This document shows, in pieces, positions 52,890-64,000 of a DNA stretch of 64,000 nucleotides. Source of the DNA: Sthenelais limicola (taxonomy: Eukaryota; Annelida; Polychaeta; Phyllodocida; Sigalionidae). The stretch lies in NCBI GenBank assembly GCA_942159475.1, contig OW804096.1:13069871-13133870 (forward strand), given 5' to 3'. Below the pieces are notes generated by a model. It was not told the origin of the DNA. It ran no database searches and saw only the letters and a program-made list of their open reading frames with translations. The position numbers were made by a program, and so were the translations under genes. How positions within the stretch are numbered: position 1 is the first letter of the stretch; every line of letters starts with the position of its first letter.

Positions 52890-53128
52890 TGGGTGAAATC
52901 GTCAGAATAAATGTACAATTCATCTTCGCCAATCTTCTCAAATAACCCAAATTTCAGACGGAAATAAAGTTCAAAATACGGTTCAACCTAACCAAACATA
53001 TTGCTAGAATCAATGCAATGCCAAATATGCTCGAATTTACCTATTATTGTCCAAATTGCAGCTTAATTTAGCAGAAGTTACTAAATGTATACAGCTGCCA
53101 ATTGTACATTTTCTGACAATCTGACCCA
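52890..53128 (-). mobile_element. MITE-A, full copy
   Basis: Minus copy with GGGTGAAATCGTCAG left end. Confidence 0.8.
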
Positions 53129-53224
53129 TTATGCGACATTTATACGACCCTGCATGACGTCCATGCGTCTATAAATCGCATACTATACATGTGGGTGATT
53201 TATTACCTTAGCATAATCTCTCTA

Positions 53225-53492
53225 GATCTCTTCCTCGCTTTCCTTCCTATGTCTTGCTTTCTCTCTCTACGTCTCACTCTGTCTGTCTCTCCCTGCCTTT
53301 ATCTAGCGTTTCTTTCCCGTCCCTTCTCTCTCGCTTTCTATTTCTCTCTCTCCCTCTTACGTTCTCTTGCTGTCTCCCTGTCGATCTCCCTCTCTCTTCA
53401 TTCCTTCTAACTTTCCCTGTCCCTCTCGCCGTCTGTCCGTCTCCCTCTTTTCCCTTCCCCCCATGCCTCTTACCTCTCCCCCTGTCTCTTCC
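53225..53492 (+). repeat. CT-rich tract
   Basis: Low-complexity pyrimidine sequence. Confidence 0.65.
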
Positions 53493-53707
53493 TGGGTAAG
53501 ATTTTCAGAAAATGTACAATTGGCAGATCAACACATTCTGTCAATTCTGCTAAATTAGACCGACAAATCATCAACACTAGGTATATCTGAGTATATTTAG
53601 TATTGCCTTGATTCAAACAATTTGTATTTTGAACCAGATTTTGTCTTAAATTTGAGTTATTTGAGAAGATTGGTGAAGGCGAATTTTAAATTTTCTGACG
53701 ATTTCAG
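53493..53707 (+). mobile_element. MITE-A copy
   Basis: Plus copy bounded on both sides by CT-rich DNA; right end TTTCTGACGATTTCA. Confidence 0.75.
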
Positions 53708-53910
53708 TCTTCTCTGCTTTTTTTTATCTCCCCCTCCTTCCACACCCACCCCTCACTATCTCTTCTGTCTGTCCATATCACCACCATCCCCTCCCTCTCT
53801 TCGCCTTCCCTTCACTCACTTCTATCTATCTACAATCTACCTCCCCCACTCCCCCCTTCTCCTTTACCCCGATTATAACTCAATCCTATGCACCAACACC
53901 CTAACACATA

Positions 53911-54148
53911 TGGGTCAGATTTTCAGAAAATGTACAATTCACCTTCACCAATCTTCTCAAATAACCCAAATTTCAGACGGAAATAAAGTTCAAAATACAG
54001 TTCAACCTAACCAAACAGCTTGCTAGAATCAATGCAATGCTAAATATACCCGAATTTTCCTAGTATTGACCAAATTGCAGTCTAATTTAGCAGAATTACA
54101 CTAAATGTGTACAGCTGCCAATTGTACATTTTCTGAAAATCTGACCCA
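53911..54148 (-). mobile_element. MITE-A, full copy
   Basis: Minus copy with both tips intact. Confidence 0.8.
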
Positions 54149-54511
54149 TGTATCCTACATAAACACCTGACAACCCCATATCTATAAATCAAACGCTTTA
54201 CCCTCAACGATTCATCACATCTACAGATAGTTATGGGATAAGTCTCTGGAGGTTTATACTAAAGAAAGGCCAGCGGTAGGAGGAGGGCGAGATGTGTAGC
54301 ATTCCACCCATTCCCTGAGCTGTGATAAAAACTCCTCCAGTAGGTGCAGGCAATTTCTAAATGACACCTCAGAAAAGAGCACCTGGTCTTTGATTTCTAC
54401 CAGTGATATAATGTGTCCAAAGGCTTGTTATACACAACTATAGGGTGGTTTAGTTAGTGTATTGAAGGGTCTGTGGGCAGAGACTAAACAGATTAATAAT
54501 CTCCATTTTGC
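54149..54511. other. Intergenic DNA, nothing recognised
   Basis: The last 40 bases (GGGCAGAGACTAAACAGATT and following) are repeated at 54736-54778 on the far side of a MITE-B. Confidence 0.45.
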
Positions 54512-54709
54512 ACTCTAGGTTCAAACCCTCAGATTAGAATGGTATGTCAGTGAATAGATACCTACTTCGCTAATCAGTTCACTAGCCTAGAACTCGGCGT
54601 TTTAATGGGACTATAATGACATTTTGTGGAATTATAATGACACTTTGCGGTTTGAGGCGAGAGGCTTTCCCTTCGTTTGAGGGAGTCTCTCAACTTTGGG
54701 CCAAGACTG
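54512..54709 (-). mobile_element. MITE-B, full copy
   Basis: Minus copy with TCTAGGTTCAAACCC at the left and AACTTTGGGCCAAGACT at the right. It lies between two copies of a direct repeat of about 43 bp. Confidence 0.75.
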
Positions 54710-55093
54710 TTTGGGACTGCTGGTGGTGTCTGGAAGGGCCATGGGCAGAGACTAAACAGATTAATAACCTCCATTTTGGGACTGCTGGTGCACTCAATGT
54801 CGGTCATTAATCCTTTATTAGAAGCCTGACGTACACCGAATAGGTAGAATTGTTCCGTCCTGCTACTTAATCGGCTTGTTTTCTCCTTGACCGATGGAAA
54901 AATATATTATAATGTACATAATATTTTCTTTTTGGAAACATATTTCATCTCTATTGCCTAAGGCTGTGCGCATAAGACCTTTTTTCTTATTGATATTCGG
55001 TGAGAGAAAACAGCTTTGGAATATTCCTTAAAAGGCAATTAATAACTCAGTTACCTATCACGTTGGGTTTCACTAGCTTAGAATACTACACTT

Positions 55094-55211
55094 GTTGCTT
55101 CATCCTCCCTAGGCAGGCCCTATATTCCGCAATGAGTTACTCCATACTAGGTACAACGTATGTAGAAACTGGTTGCGGAGTATAGGGCCTGCCTAGGGAG
55201 GATGGTTGCTT
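55094..55211. mobile_element. 104-bp palindromic MITE with 7-bp target duplication
   Basis: Arms of 32 bases (55101-55132 and 55173-55204) are inverted repeats with one mismatch, starting CATCCTCCCTAGGCAGG, with a 40-base loop. GTTGCTT flanks both sides directly (55094-55100 and 55205-55211). Confidence 0.8.
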
Positions 55212-55354
55212 AAGACCTGACTCCACTGACGTGTTTTCCCTCTGTTTATCTCATTTATTTTTTATACATACAAATACGACCTAAGTCACAAAAAAGATAC
55301 GGATACGGTTACGTAATTGATGCAACCATGTGAACCCTCCTATAGGGGATTTGC

Positions 55355-55870
55355 ATAGCCGCCATCTTGAATCTTGATTCACATGGAATTATGGGACTAA
55401 TAGTAGTCTCAAATTTATAGAAAACATGCCATGTTCAGCATGAAATATTTATCAATGTTTTAATGTCAATATTCATGTGTTATACATGTTTCCCCATCCC
55501 CATCGTCCCCATCGTTCCCATCATGCATTTGGTTTTCATAGATCATTTATACAAGCTATACTATTGGTGAAAACATTCCTGCAATTTTTGCAATAAAAAT
55601 GTTGCCAAATAATTGTATGTCAGATTTGAACTGAATCCATCCCATGATGCACTGTAACAGACATGCGCAGTGGCATATGCAAACCCCCCTATTGATCGCT
55701 ATCCCCGGGTTACAAGCATTTTGAGCATTAATGATAAATATTCCAGGCTGAACACGACATATTTTCTATTGATTTTATACTGTACCATTAGTCCCATAAT
55801 TCCATGTGAATCAAGATTCAAAATGGCGGCTATGTAAACCCCCCTATTGCTCGCTACCCCGGGTTACGAG
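55355..55870. mobile_element. Family H inverted-repeat element
   Basis: The arm at about 55355-55470 (GCCGCCATCTTGAATCTTG, CACATGGAATTATGGGACTA) is inverted at about 55720-55840. Between them lies a copy of the H2 repeat (55515-55690). ACCCCCCTATTG and CCCCGGGTTAC occur in direct orientation at 55684-55715 and 55841-55867. It is non-coding. Confidence 0.6.
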
Positions 55871-56139
55871 TACCTCTCCCCCACCCCCGAGCCTACAGCA
55901 CTAAACATGCCAGGCCTGCCCGTAGCCCTCACTCTGTATGGGTTGTTTATTAGGCAGAGGCTAAGATTTATACGCCCCGCTAATGAGGCCCGACCCTTTA
56001 TGCTATATCGTTTTGCGTGCTGTACTCCAAGGCGGTGGGTGGGATGGTGGGTGTGACAGGGTGCAAACCCTCGCTCTTTAGTGACAGACTATAGCCCATG
56101 TATTGTATACAGGGTATGGGCTGTTTCAGTCGCTACTGA

Positions 56140-56362
56140 TGGGTCAGATTGTCAGAAAATGTACAATGAGTAGCCCTATGTGTTTAGTAAATTCTGCTAA
56201 AATATAGGCTGAAATTTGGTAAATACTAGGCATATCTGAGTATATTTAGTATATTGCTTTGTTTTAAAAAGTCAGTTCGGTTATGTATTTTGAACCTGAT
56301 TTTTGTCTTAAATTTAGAACATTTGATGAGGGCCAATTGTACATTTTCCGGCGACCTGTCCT
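56140..56362 (+). mobile_element. MITE-A, full diverged copy
   Basis: Plus copy; the right end reads TTTTCCGGCGACCTG. Confidence 0.7.
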
Positions 56363-56639
56363 TTATACTGGAAAATTGGGAAATTCACTACTTTCATGCT
56401 CAGGTAATAGTAGTGTTAATAATTGATTTGATTCGATTATATTGCTATGAAGAAATATGGTGATTATAAAAAAAGCAACTTCTCCTGATATAGTAGGTCT
56501 TCCAGTTGCGACCATAAATTTGGAGAAAATCCATTATAAACAATAATAAAAATGCCTCAAGATCGAATCAATCATATCAATAGGGTTTATTTGAGAAGGA
56601 ATAATAACATTAATAGAATACACATGACTTTCCTTCGCC

Positions 56640-56945
56640 CTTTATGTCATTCCCTGAGTCTTTCTCCCCTCCTCCCCATCATCTCGATCTGTCTCTCCCT
56701 GGCTCTTACTCTTTCTTTTTCTCTCTCACTCTGCCTCTCTCTCTTCTCCTCTGTCTCTCATCTCTCTCCCTCTCCCTCTCTCGACCTCTCTTTCTCCACC
56801 CATCTCGCCTCCCTCTCATTCCCCCCTTCTCTTTCTTTTATATCTCTCTCTCCCACATCTCACTACCACTTCTCACTCTCAATCCAACTCTCCCTGCCTC
56901 CCTCTTCGTTTTTTGTCTCTATCTTTCCCCGACCCCCTTCCCCTG
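56640..56945 (+). repeat. CT-rich tract
   Basis: Pyrimidine-rich low-complexity DNA; the open frames in it are artefacts. Confidence 0.7.
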
Positions 56946-57061
56946 AACCTGTTGATAGACATCTTCTATACTAGCTTGAAGGTGAGGAATAGCCCTGAAC
57001 CAGTTGCTGTTGGAAGTGACTATAGGTGACGCTGGTTATTCAATCAGGTAAGATACTGGTT

Positions 57062-57432
57062 ATTGACTGGCAACTTGTGTGAGATATGGCAGGCCTCGTT
57101 ACTCCCCTCTTTTACCTTACACTCCCTCTCCCTCCCTCTCCCTCCCTCTCCCTCCCTCTCCCTCCCTCTCCCTCCCTCTCCCTCTCCCTCTCTCCCTCCC
57201 TCTCCCTCCATCTCCCTCCCTCTCTCTCCCTCTCCCCTTCCTCTCCCTCCCTCTCCCTCCCCTCTCCCTCCCTCTCCCCTCCCTCTCCCTCCCTCTCCCT
57301 CCCTCCCTCCCTCTCCCTCTCTCTCTCTCCCTCTCCCTCCCTCTCTCCCACAGGTAGGTATTGGTGCATTGACTGGCAACCTGTATGAGATATGGCAGGC
57401 CTCGTTACTCCCCCTCTTTTACCTTACACTCC
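57062..57432 (+). repeat. (CCCTCT)n array with duplicated flank
   Basis: A CCCTCT/CCCTCC hexamer array fills about 57120-57350. The 5' flank (GACTGGCAACTTG through TTTTACCTTACACTCCCTC) is repeated after the array at about 57371-57434, so array and flank have been duplicated together. Confidence 0.8.
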
Positions 57433-57654
57433 CTCAGATCTTCAGAAAATGTACAATTGGCAGCTTTACACATTTGGTAAATTCTGCTAAATTAGGCTGC
57501 AATTTGGACAATACTAAGTAAATTAGAATATATTTGGCATTGCATTGATTCTAGCAATCGGTTTGGTTAGGTTGAACTGTATTTTGAATTTTATTTTGAA
57601 ATTTGGGTTATTTGAGAAGATTGGCGATGTTGAATTTTCTGAAAATCTGACCCA
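57433..57654 (+). mobile_element. MITE-A copy
   Basis: Plus copy whose left tip is fused to the CT-rich array. Confidence 0.75.
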
Positions 57655-58378
57655 GGTAGGTATTGCTACATCTATAGTTCTTAAGTATTTAAATATTTGT
57701 AGAGGCAAAAGTGCAACACCAGAACTTACATCAATACGGAACACATGATCGGAATAGTCAAATAATGTTATGAAGTATAGCATCCGTTATAACGCAGGAA
57801 CGCTATGATATTGATATTTGGTGATGGGAGAGGTATAGCAACTACTGGAATGCTAGCGATTCCGAATTACTAGCACAAATTTGAACTCAAACATCGTCAT
57901 ACTATTACAATTATGCTAGAAACTAGTATACTTTCATAATTTGTTGGCAACTATCTAACAGTAACACATCCTAATAAAAGGACACTCCTTTGAATAAAAA
58001 ACATGTAACCTCATAACATCCACTGGATATTATATAGTGAAAATGAAAGAAACTGATCATTATCATTATCTCAAGTGATTGTCCCATTGACTCATCGATG
58101 TCCTCATGCGATGTACCTCCCACTAGAACCTCTTGTTAACTCACTACAGATATTCAATCCTCATCTCCTCCTTCCAGGCCACAACTTACAACCATTGCAT
58201 TTGGGGAAACAAATGAGAAAGAAAACACCATAGGGAAATATAGTTTGTTAGTTAGTATTAGAAATAATTTTAACGGTGGTTTGATTGTGGTTTAGCGAAT
58301 GAAAACATTATCATCCGAGATAATTCAGGTTATGGTATAATGCCCTACAATGCATCGGTACAATGTGTACCCACTACA
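57655..58378. other. AT-rich intergenic DNA
   Basis: Nothing recognised. Confidence 0.45.
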
Positions 58379-58615
58379 TGGGTCAGATTTTCAGAAAATG
58401 AACAATCTACAGTTCTACACATCCATCAAATTATGCTAAATTAGAGTGAGAAATGATAAATACTAGGTATATCTGAGTGTATTCTGTATGGTATTCATTC
58501 AATAAATCAGTCTGGTTATGTTGAACTGTATTTTTAACCTGATTTTCGTCTTAAGTTTGGGCTATTTGGGAGGATTGGTGAAGGACAATTGTATATTTTC
58601 TGGCGACTTGATCCA
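58379..58615 (+). mobile_element. MITE-A, full copy
   Basis: Plus copy of the TACAGTTCTACAC subfamily. Confidence 0.8.
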
Positions 58616-58920
58616 TTTACCCTTGTTAGGAACCCCTCTACACAGGCGAGGGTTGGTTACCTCCAGTACCCCCGCCACCCTCTCTCACATCCAGGTACTC
58701 GATCTCATCAGCACGGGGGAGGGACTGGGGGGGGGGGCTGTGGGAAGAAAGAGCTAACTTAAAGAAGAGCGGGCGTACTGGAAGGGGCATGGAACAAACC
58801 TATATAATGATATAACCCAAATTTACAAGAATTATTCATCATTCTGAACCAACATTTTGAACATTTTTTCTGGGGTTTCATTTCCTTCATAGAATTTTTC
58901 ACAAGCCCCCAATGCTAACA

Positions 58921-58985
58921 GGGTTGAGTCTTCCGAAAATGTACAATTCACCTTCACCATTCCTCTCCAATAGGTTTGATATAAG
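58921..58985 (-). repeat. MITE-A left fragment
   Basis: First 60 bases or so of a minus copy. The rest of 58616-59452 is intergenic with CT and poly-G patches and no gene. Confidence 0.6.
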
Positions 58986-59452
58986 ACTAAACTATTTAGG
59001 ACATTTTAAAACTCGAAATTAGCACAAAAAAATGCACATAAGCCTTTGCAACCTTATGTAACATAGAGGTAATTATCTATAATTAAGGGGCAATGTCACA
59101 TTTCGTATTTGGTTTGCTCTTCTACGTATTCTTGGCCCATCTCCCCCTCCCCCCTCCCCTCCTTCTCCTCCCAGGCCACAAATTACAACCACTCCTCCAC
59201 AACTTCCACTCCAGGGTAAAGGGCCGACACTGAAGTGACCGAGGTAGTAGGGACTAGGGACAGGGCCCTATTGTTCTCTCTAAAGCCCTTTCCTCCAGCG
59301 TGCAGTCTCAAGGAGGGCCCTCAAGAGGTCCGCTGGTTCATTAACATGCTCGTTAATTACTTTGATCACGAATTGTCACGTACGTAAAGAATGCAGTGGA
59401 TTCATCATGTCACAATGGGGTGAATAGTGGATGTTTGTCCTTGCAATAAGAA

Positions 59453-59688
59453 GGATCAGATCTCAGAAAATGTTCAATTGGCCTTCAACCAATCCTCTCA
59501 AATAACCCAAATTTCAGACGAAAATAAAGTTCAAAATGCAGTTTAACCCAACCAAACAGGTTACTAGAATCAATACAATGCCAAATATACTTGAATTTAC
59601 CTAATATTGACCGAATTGCAGCCTAATTTAGCAGAATTTACTAAATGTGTACAGCTGCCAATTGTACAATTTCTGAAAATCTGACCCA
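59453..59688 (-). mobile_element. MITE-A, full copy
   Basis: Minus copy; left tip GGATCAGATCTCAG. Confidence 0.8.
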
Positions 59689-61956
59689 TAAGTCCTCTCT
59701 AATTCTGGGCCTTGCTTCCAATGCTTGCAGTTGCAATAGGCCGATCTTAGGTCATTATTATGAGCATATCGCCATTGTGACAGGAACTCAATAAATGTTC
59801 ATGAATGAAGAAGAACTATAGAAAGTTTTATTATATATACAAGTACATTTTTATTAATCTTCCAGTCGACTCCAAAAACAAGGTACTAAAGTTTCAAGTT
59901 AAAGAGAACTAGCTAGGACCAACTAATGTCTTATTATTCTAGTTCATAGTCTAAACATCTTTGTTACAAGTTAAGTACATAATGGTATCTCTGTATCTTC
60001 CAATCTGTATTACATGCACATGCAGTATGGAGATGCAATAAGTATATGGTATACATACATATTTTGTTCAACTTTTAAATAGTTTATAAGCACCAGAATG
60101 AGGAGACTAAGGTTTATTTTATTCCTCTTGAATAAGCCGCTAGTTATTGTATTGTACCAGGATAAATACTTCTTCAAACTTCAGATATTTTACTAATATC
60201 TTCATTAATTCCCAAGCTTAATCAGTCTTATTTCCGAATAACAATTGACTATTCGGGAAAGATCCTTTTATATTTTATATTTTATTAATTCTTTTCAAGG
60301 ATAAAGAGAAACCATTTTAACACCCCGGCCAAATCCTTCACTTTGCCTCACATATCATCTTCCTCCTTGAGCTAAAATTAGACGCCCGTGAAGCAATCCC
60401 ATAACCCTTCACTTCACACATGCGCAGTGACGTCCGCGCATGCGCCTTAGACATAAAGCAAATCCCTTATTGTACCCAACTAACCACTTGTCCCATCATG
60501 CATTGTGTGTCTACTAATAGACATGGCATATGCACTATTGTTAGCCAGATTACCCTGGGATTAAATGTGATATTCATGACCAAACTTAACGATCCCATCT
60601 GTCTATATTTGCTTTAAAAATCAAGAGTAAAGTTTATTTTTACTTAATGTATAATTCCCTGGGTAATGCATCAAGTCAATGCATTGGTCCTTTTCAGCTT
60701 GAGAGCCACTCCAATCAGGATTATTGTTAATAAAAAATAAATGTCTTTGCGATAGTATGGAAAGTAATTACTTTAGATTGAAGTGCATGACAGCGCATAT
60801 ATATAGATTCCATTCATGGAAATATCGCAACAGTTTTTCCCGAGCTTTTCTCATCCTATTCTCCTGCTATATTGGCTCAGAGTATTGTTGTGAATAAATT
60901 GTCGTGGAGTTCGTGAGCTAAGAAATGTACAATATATAAAAGTTGATTTTGTTGTTGTTTTTTTAATATATAAAAGTATAATACCTGGTAGAGTTTTCAT
61001 AAGAATACTTTAAAATATTGCATTTGAACAGGGTATACATTGTCCCTAGAATGGGTTATTTTTTCAAATGGTCAAGCTATTTCGCAAATAAGATAAGATA
61101 AGATAATCTTTCAAAATAATTTGTCTCAATAGCTCACAATAAAATAAAATCAGAAATTGACAAATAGGTTGACATGTCTTATGAAAAAAATAAATATTCC
61201 ATTTCTACCGGCAGTGACCTCAATCAAATGATGAATGAAAATATGGTATATTTAGTTACATGAGTAATGAAGTAATGGGTTATTTGAATGTTGAGTTCAT
61301 ACATTGTGTTAGCACCCATACATCAATATGTATCTATAAATTTACAGAAGTTTAAGATAAGGTTAGTACAATATAAATAACTATAATACCAAAGTTTGTA
61401 TCAACTTTAGTACATGATATCGGGACAATTTGATGGAATTTAATGAATTAATGTTGCACATACGTAATATTATACAAAATATGAATAATTATTTTTTAAG
61501 TTGTGACACCAATATTTTGGACAAAGTATATTTCAAATGGACAAATGGACGCAACGGACCTCAAGATATACCTGAATTTTTACCCTACTGATAAGAAATG
61601 ATTTCCTCTCAAGAAACCAAATAAAATCAAGAAAATCAAGAAATCAAATAAAAGATTGAAGTGCACTTCAACAAACTTGAATCATCTAATAACGCCACCA
61701 GTAGATTTGGCAATGCATATTTCCCCCGCACTTATCAAATGCCATTTCAGAATCTAAATGCGCCTGTCAAATCCACATGTCATATTCGCTGACAAGCTGT
61801 CTAAAGTTTTTCTAACTTTGACTTCAAAGCTGTTTACCCTATTCCTTCATGATGGGCTTAGTTCTTTGCTGGTGAAATATAATTTGAATTTCAAATGTCA
61901 TCGGACCCTCTGATCTCATGGAGAATCAACTGTGAGGCAGGAAGCTAATAATTATG
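59689..61956. other. AT-rich intergenic DNA
   Basis: The longest stretch free of dispersed repeats (2.3 kb). No open frame, splice pattern or RNA gene is convincing. It includes an (AAGAT)n run at 61088-61105 and the regulatory candidate at 60418. Confidence 0.45.
60418..60446. promoter_or_regulatory. NRF1/CRE-like cluster
   Basis: CATGCGCAGTGACGTCCGCG is followed by GCATGCGCC: a half NRF1-like site, a CRE-like TGACGTCC and a full NRF1-type GCGCATGCGC within 30 bases, in otherwise AT-rich DNA. Confidence 0.3.
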
Positions 61957-62193
61957 TGGGTGAGGTCACCAGAAAATGTACAATTCAACTTCGCAAATCT
62001 TCTCAAATAACCCAAATTTCAGACGAAAATAAAGTTCAAAATACAGTTCAACATAACTAAATAGATTGCTGGAATCAATGCAATGCCGAATATACTCGAA
62101 TTTACCTAGTATTGACCAAATTGTAGCCTAAGTTAGGAGACTTTACTAAATGTGTACAGCTGCCAATTGTGCATTTTCTGACAATCTGACCCA
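61957..62193 (-). mobile_element. MITE-A, full copy
   Basis: Minus copy with TG on both outer sides and the GGGTGAGGTCACCAG end variant. Confidence 0.8.
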
Positions 62194-63676
62194 TGTACGC
62201 CAGCTGTCGCATTTGATACCTTCTAATACTTTATAGAAAAAATTGTGAGAAAACTTAGATGGATATCTGTTAGTTATTATAAATTTGACTGGGTTTGCCG
62301 GATGTGGTAATTTCAAATGTTATATTAAGTTATTGTTGGTGAACTCGCTACTATGTGGTGATTTGACATGTGTAATAGAAAATATCTCACTTTACGTTTG
62401 AAGTTTGAAGTTTGAAGAGGAAATATTGGCAATCCCCAAAGCTTTCAAAGCTTAATTCTAAAACTTTATAAATTCCTAAGATGACTTACAGTAAATGGAG
62501 TAGAATTTGCGTTTAACATATGACCTCTCGACTTATTTTTCTTTTTAACAAATATTTTATCTAAACTGAGTTTACATGGTCCTGGGTAGAAGTTGAAGTT
62601 GTTAACAAATAGTTTTTATTCTGTCTTTCTTCCAGATGACTGGTCATCAAATGTTAGGGCCTTGTCAATTGATTAATTAATTAAAAATTATGTAAGCCAA
62701 TGTTGCTCAATGTTTGTAAATGGTATGATTCACGAAATCCTTCGCCTTCGGGGTGGGCATTTATATATAACACAACAAAGCTTTTCGAATTTTGTTGTAT
62801 TTCATTATTTTCTGATGTATAGCTTATGATGTATTTGTGAAGAAATTGCAGATGCTGTGACTTTAAGTAAAAAGAATTTGAATTATTATAATTGGTGTGT
62901 ATTGAGCTACAAATTTGGGTTTTTGGGTTTGGGAGGACACAACATGTATTGTTTTTATTCTGGGGCTAATTTCCTCCGTATTTCACTCGTTTTCAGTATT
63001 TATGAATAAGTATAGAATATCTAAAGTATTAAAAAAGTATGTAATAGTGAGTGATTTAAAGCGATATATTTTTGTCTAAACTTTGATTCTATTGATGAAA
63101 TGTGTAGCAAAATGTGAAATTCTCGGGAATAAAAACTTTTTCAAAAAGAAATTATTTTCTGATGTAAGTTTTTTTGGGTGTAAATTTACCAACTATTTCA
63201 CGTTTATGATACATTTCATGTCGAAATGGTGACATTGCAGCCACACAATAATACATTCTTCAAATATTACATGTACACATACCCTTGCACCATAGGTAGG
63301 TACAACATACCTGATGCTCATCCCTCCCTCCCCCCCCCTCCCCGCACCCCCTAGCGGCCTCCAGGAGCAGTAAGTGCCCACCACACCTCTGGGTGCATAG
63401 CAACATCCGGAGCCTAATGGCTGGAATGGGCAAAAGTGCGCACTGGCTACAATTATAGGCCGGGTACAGGCCAGGTCGCAATCAAATCAGCACTCGCCCT
63501 TTTAAAGGGATTGGCCCAGGGTGCTGGCAGCAGATAGTGGGGGTTGGGGGGAGGAGGGGGGGGGGCAGATTAACCTGGCGTCTACATCAGTCTATTGGGG
63601 AGATAGAGTGAGGTGTGGATACAGTAGTAACGGGGCAGGAGCAGTAAAAGGATGAGTAACAATAGGTCCATCTATA
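62194..63676. other. Intergenic DNA
   Basis: AT-rich to about 63280, then a GC-richer stretch (63290-63570) with C and G runs and no credible open frame or tRNA. Confidence 0.45.
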
Positions 63677-63775
63677 TGGGGACAGGTCTTGATAAAATGT
63701 ACCATTCGCTTTCTCCGATTCTCTCAAATAACTTATACTTAAGATAGAAGAGATAGACAGAACTTTATAACATAA
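63677..63775 (-). repeat. MITE-A left fragment
   Basis: Degraded left part of a minus copy (ATGTACCATTCGC). Confidence 0.5.
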
Positions 63776-64000
63776 GGAGGAGAAGGCCTCCACCATGACC
63801 TATCACTTTACTCTAAAACTCATTATCAAAAAGAAGGGAGAAAGTCTAACCCAACAGCGAGATAAGAGAAAGGGAAAATAGTAGTAAGCAATGTACACAT
63901 AATGTTTGGGATCGAACAGGTTAACTTCAATACGAAAATAATAAATTGGCTATTGTTTCAGGTCAAGGCATATACATGTATACACAGAGTTAAGCTTTTC

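Noticed and set aside
57044..57388. Pro/Ser/Leu-rich and Gly/Arg/Glu-rich frames
   Set aside because: They are translations of a (CCCTCT)n array, present in all frames.

Overview
The window looks like nuclear DNA from a eukaryote, most likely a marine invertebrate. It is AT-rich and gene-poor, and transposons and simple repeats make up much of it. One dispersed retroposon has a head (GTGAGTGAG, then GATTGGTTGCTTTACGCC) that resembles repeats I know from molluscs. A mollusc is therefore my weak preference, but nothing here fixes the species. I found no convincing host protein-coding exon, no rRNA, no intact tRNA and no CRISPR array. Nearly all long open frames outside the two retrotransposons are artefacts of pyrimidine-rich or purine-rich tracts, which lack stop codons.

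The centrepiece is an apparently complete Ngaro-type (DIRS order) tyrosine-recombinase retrotransposon at 8541-14079, coded on the minus strand. It has a gag-like ORF, an RT/RNase H ORF and a tyrosine recombinase ORF, bounded by split direct repeats in the order A1-ORFs-B1-A2-(59 bp)-B2. B1 and B2 are identical by eye and A1 and A2 differ at one base, so the insertion is young. It sits inside a copy of a dispersed MITE and interrupts it between GTAC and AATT, with no target duplication. The gag stop is preceded by a canonical A AAA AAC slippery heptamer in the correct frame for -1 frameshifting into RT. The recombinase frame also lies at -1 and has no ATG near its start.

The rest is a layered repeat landscape. 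MITE family A (TGGGTCAG termini, about 235 bp) is present in more than 55 full or partial copies and fills roughly a sixth of the window. MITE family B (TCTAGGYCCAAA termini) has expanded one end into a 26-bp minisatellite. Family C is a retroposon with 13-15 bp target duplications and a tandemly amplified head. Family D carries an internal purine/pyrimidine tract, about 120 bp long in one copy (6533-6895) and about 2 kb in the other (48690-51372). A non-LTR LINE (14996-18830) is inserted in a family C copy and is itself split by a hAT-like element (15909-18057). Several short palindromic elements are also present; one at 55101-55204 has a perfect 7-bp target duplication.

Possible regulatory DNA is limited to three GC-richer islets: a bZIP/CRE/forkhead cluster near 21.5 kb, an NRF1-plus-CCAAT cluster near 40.65 kb and an NRF1/CRE-like cluster near 60.43 kb. 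None can be tied to a gene inside the window. Annotation by layout: 0-8.5 kb is MITE-rich intergenic DNA; 8.5-14.1 kb is the Ngaro element; 14.3-19.4 kb is the nested LINE complex; 19.4-48 kb is MITEs and CT/GA tracts; 48.7-51.4 kb is the expanded family D tract; 51.4-64 kb is MITEs, palindromes and plain AT-rich sequence.
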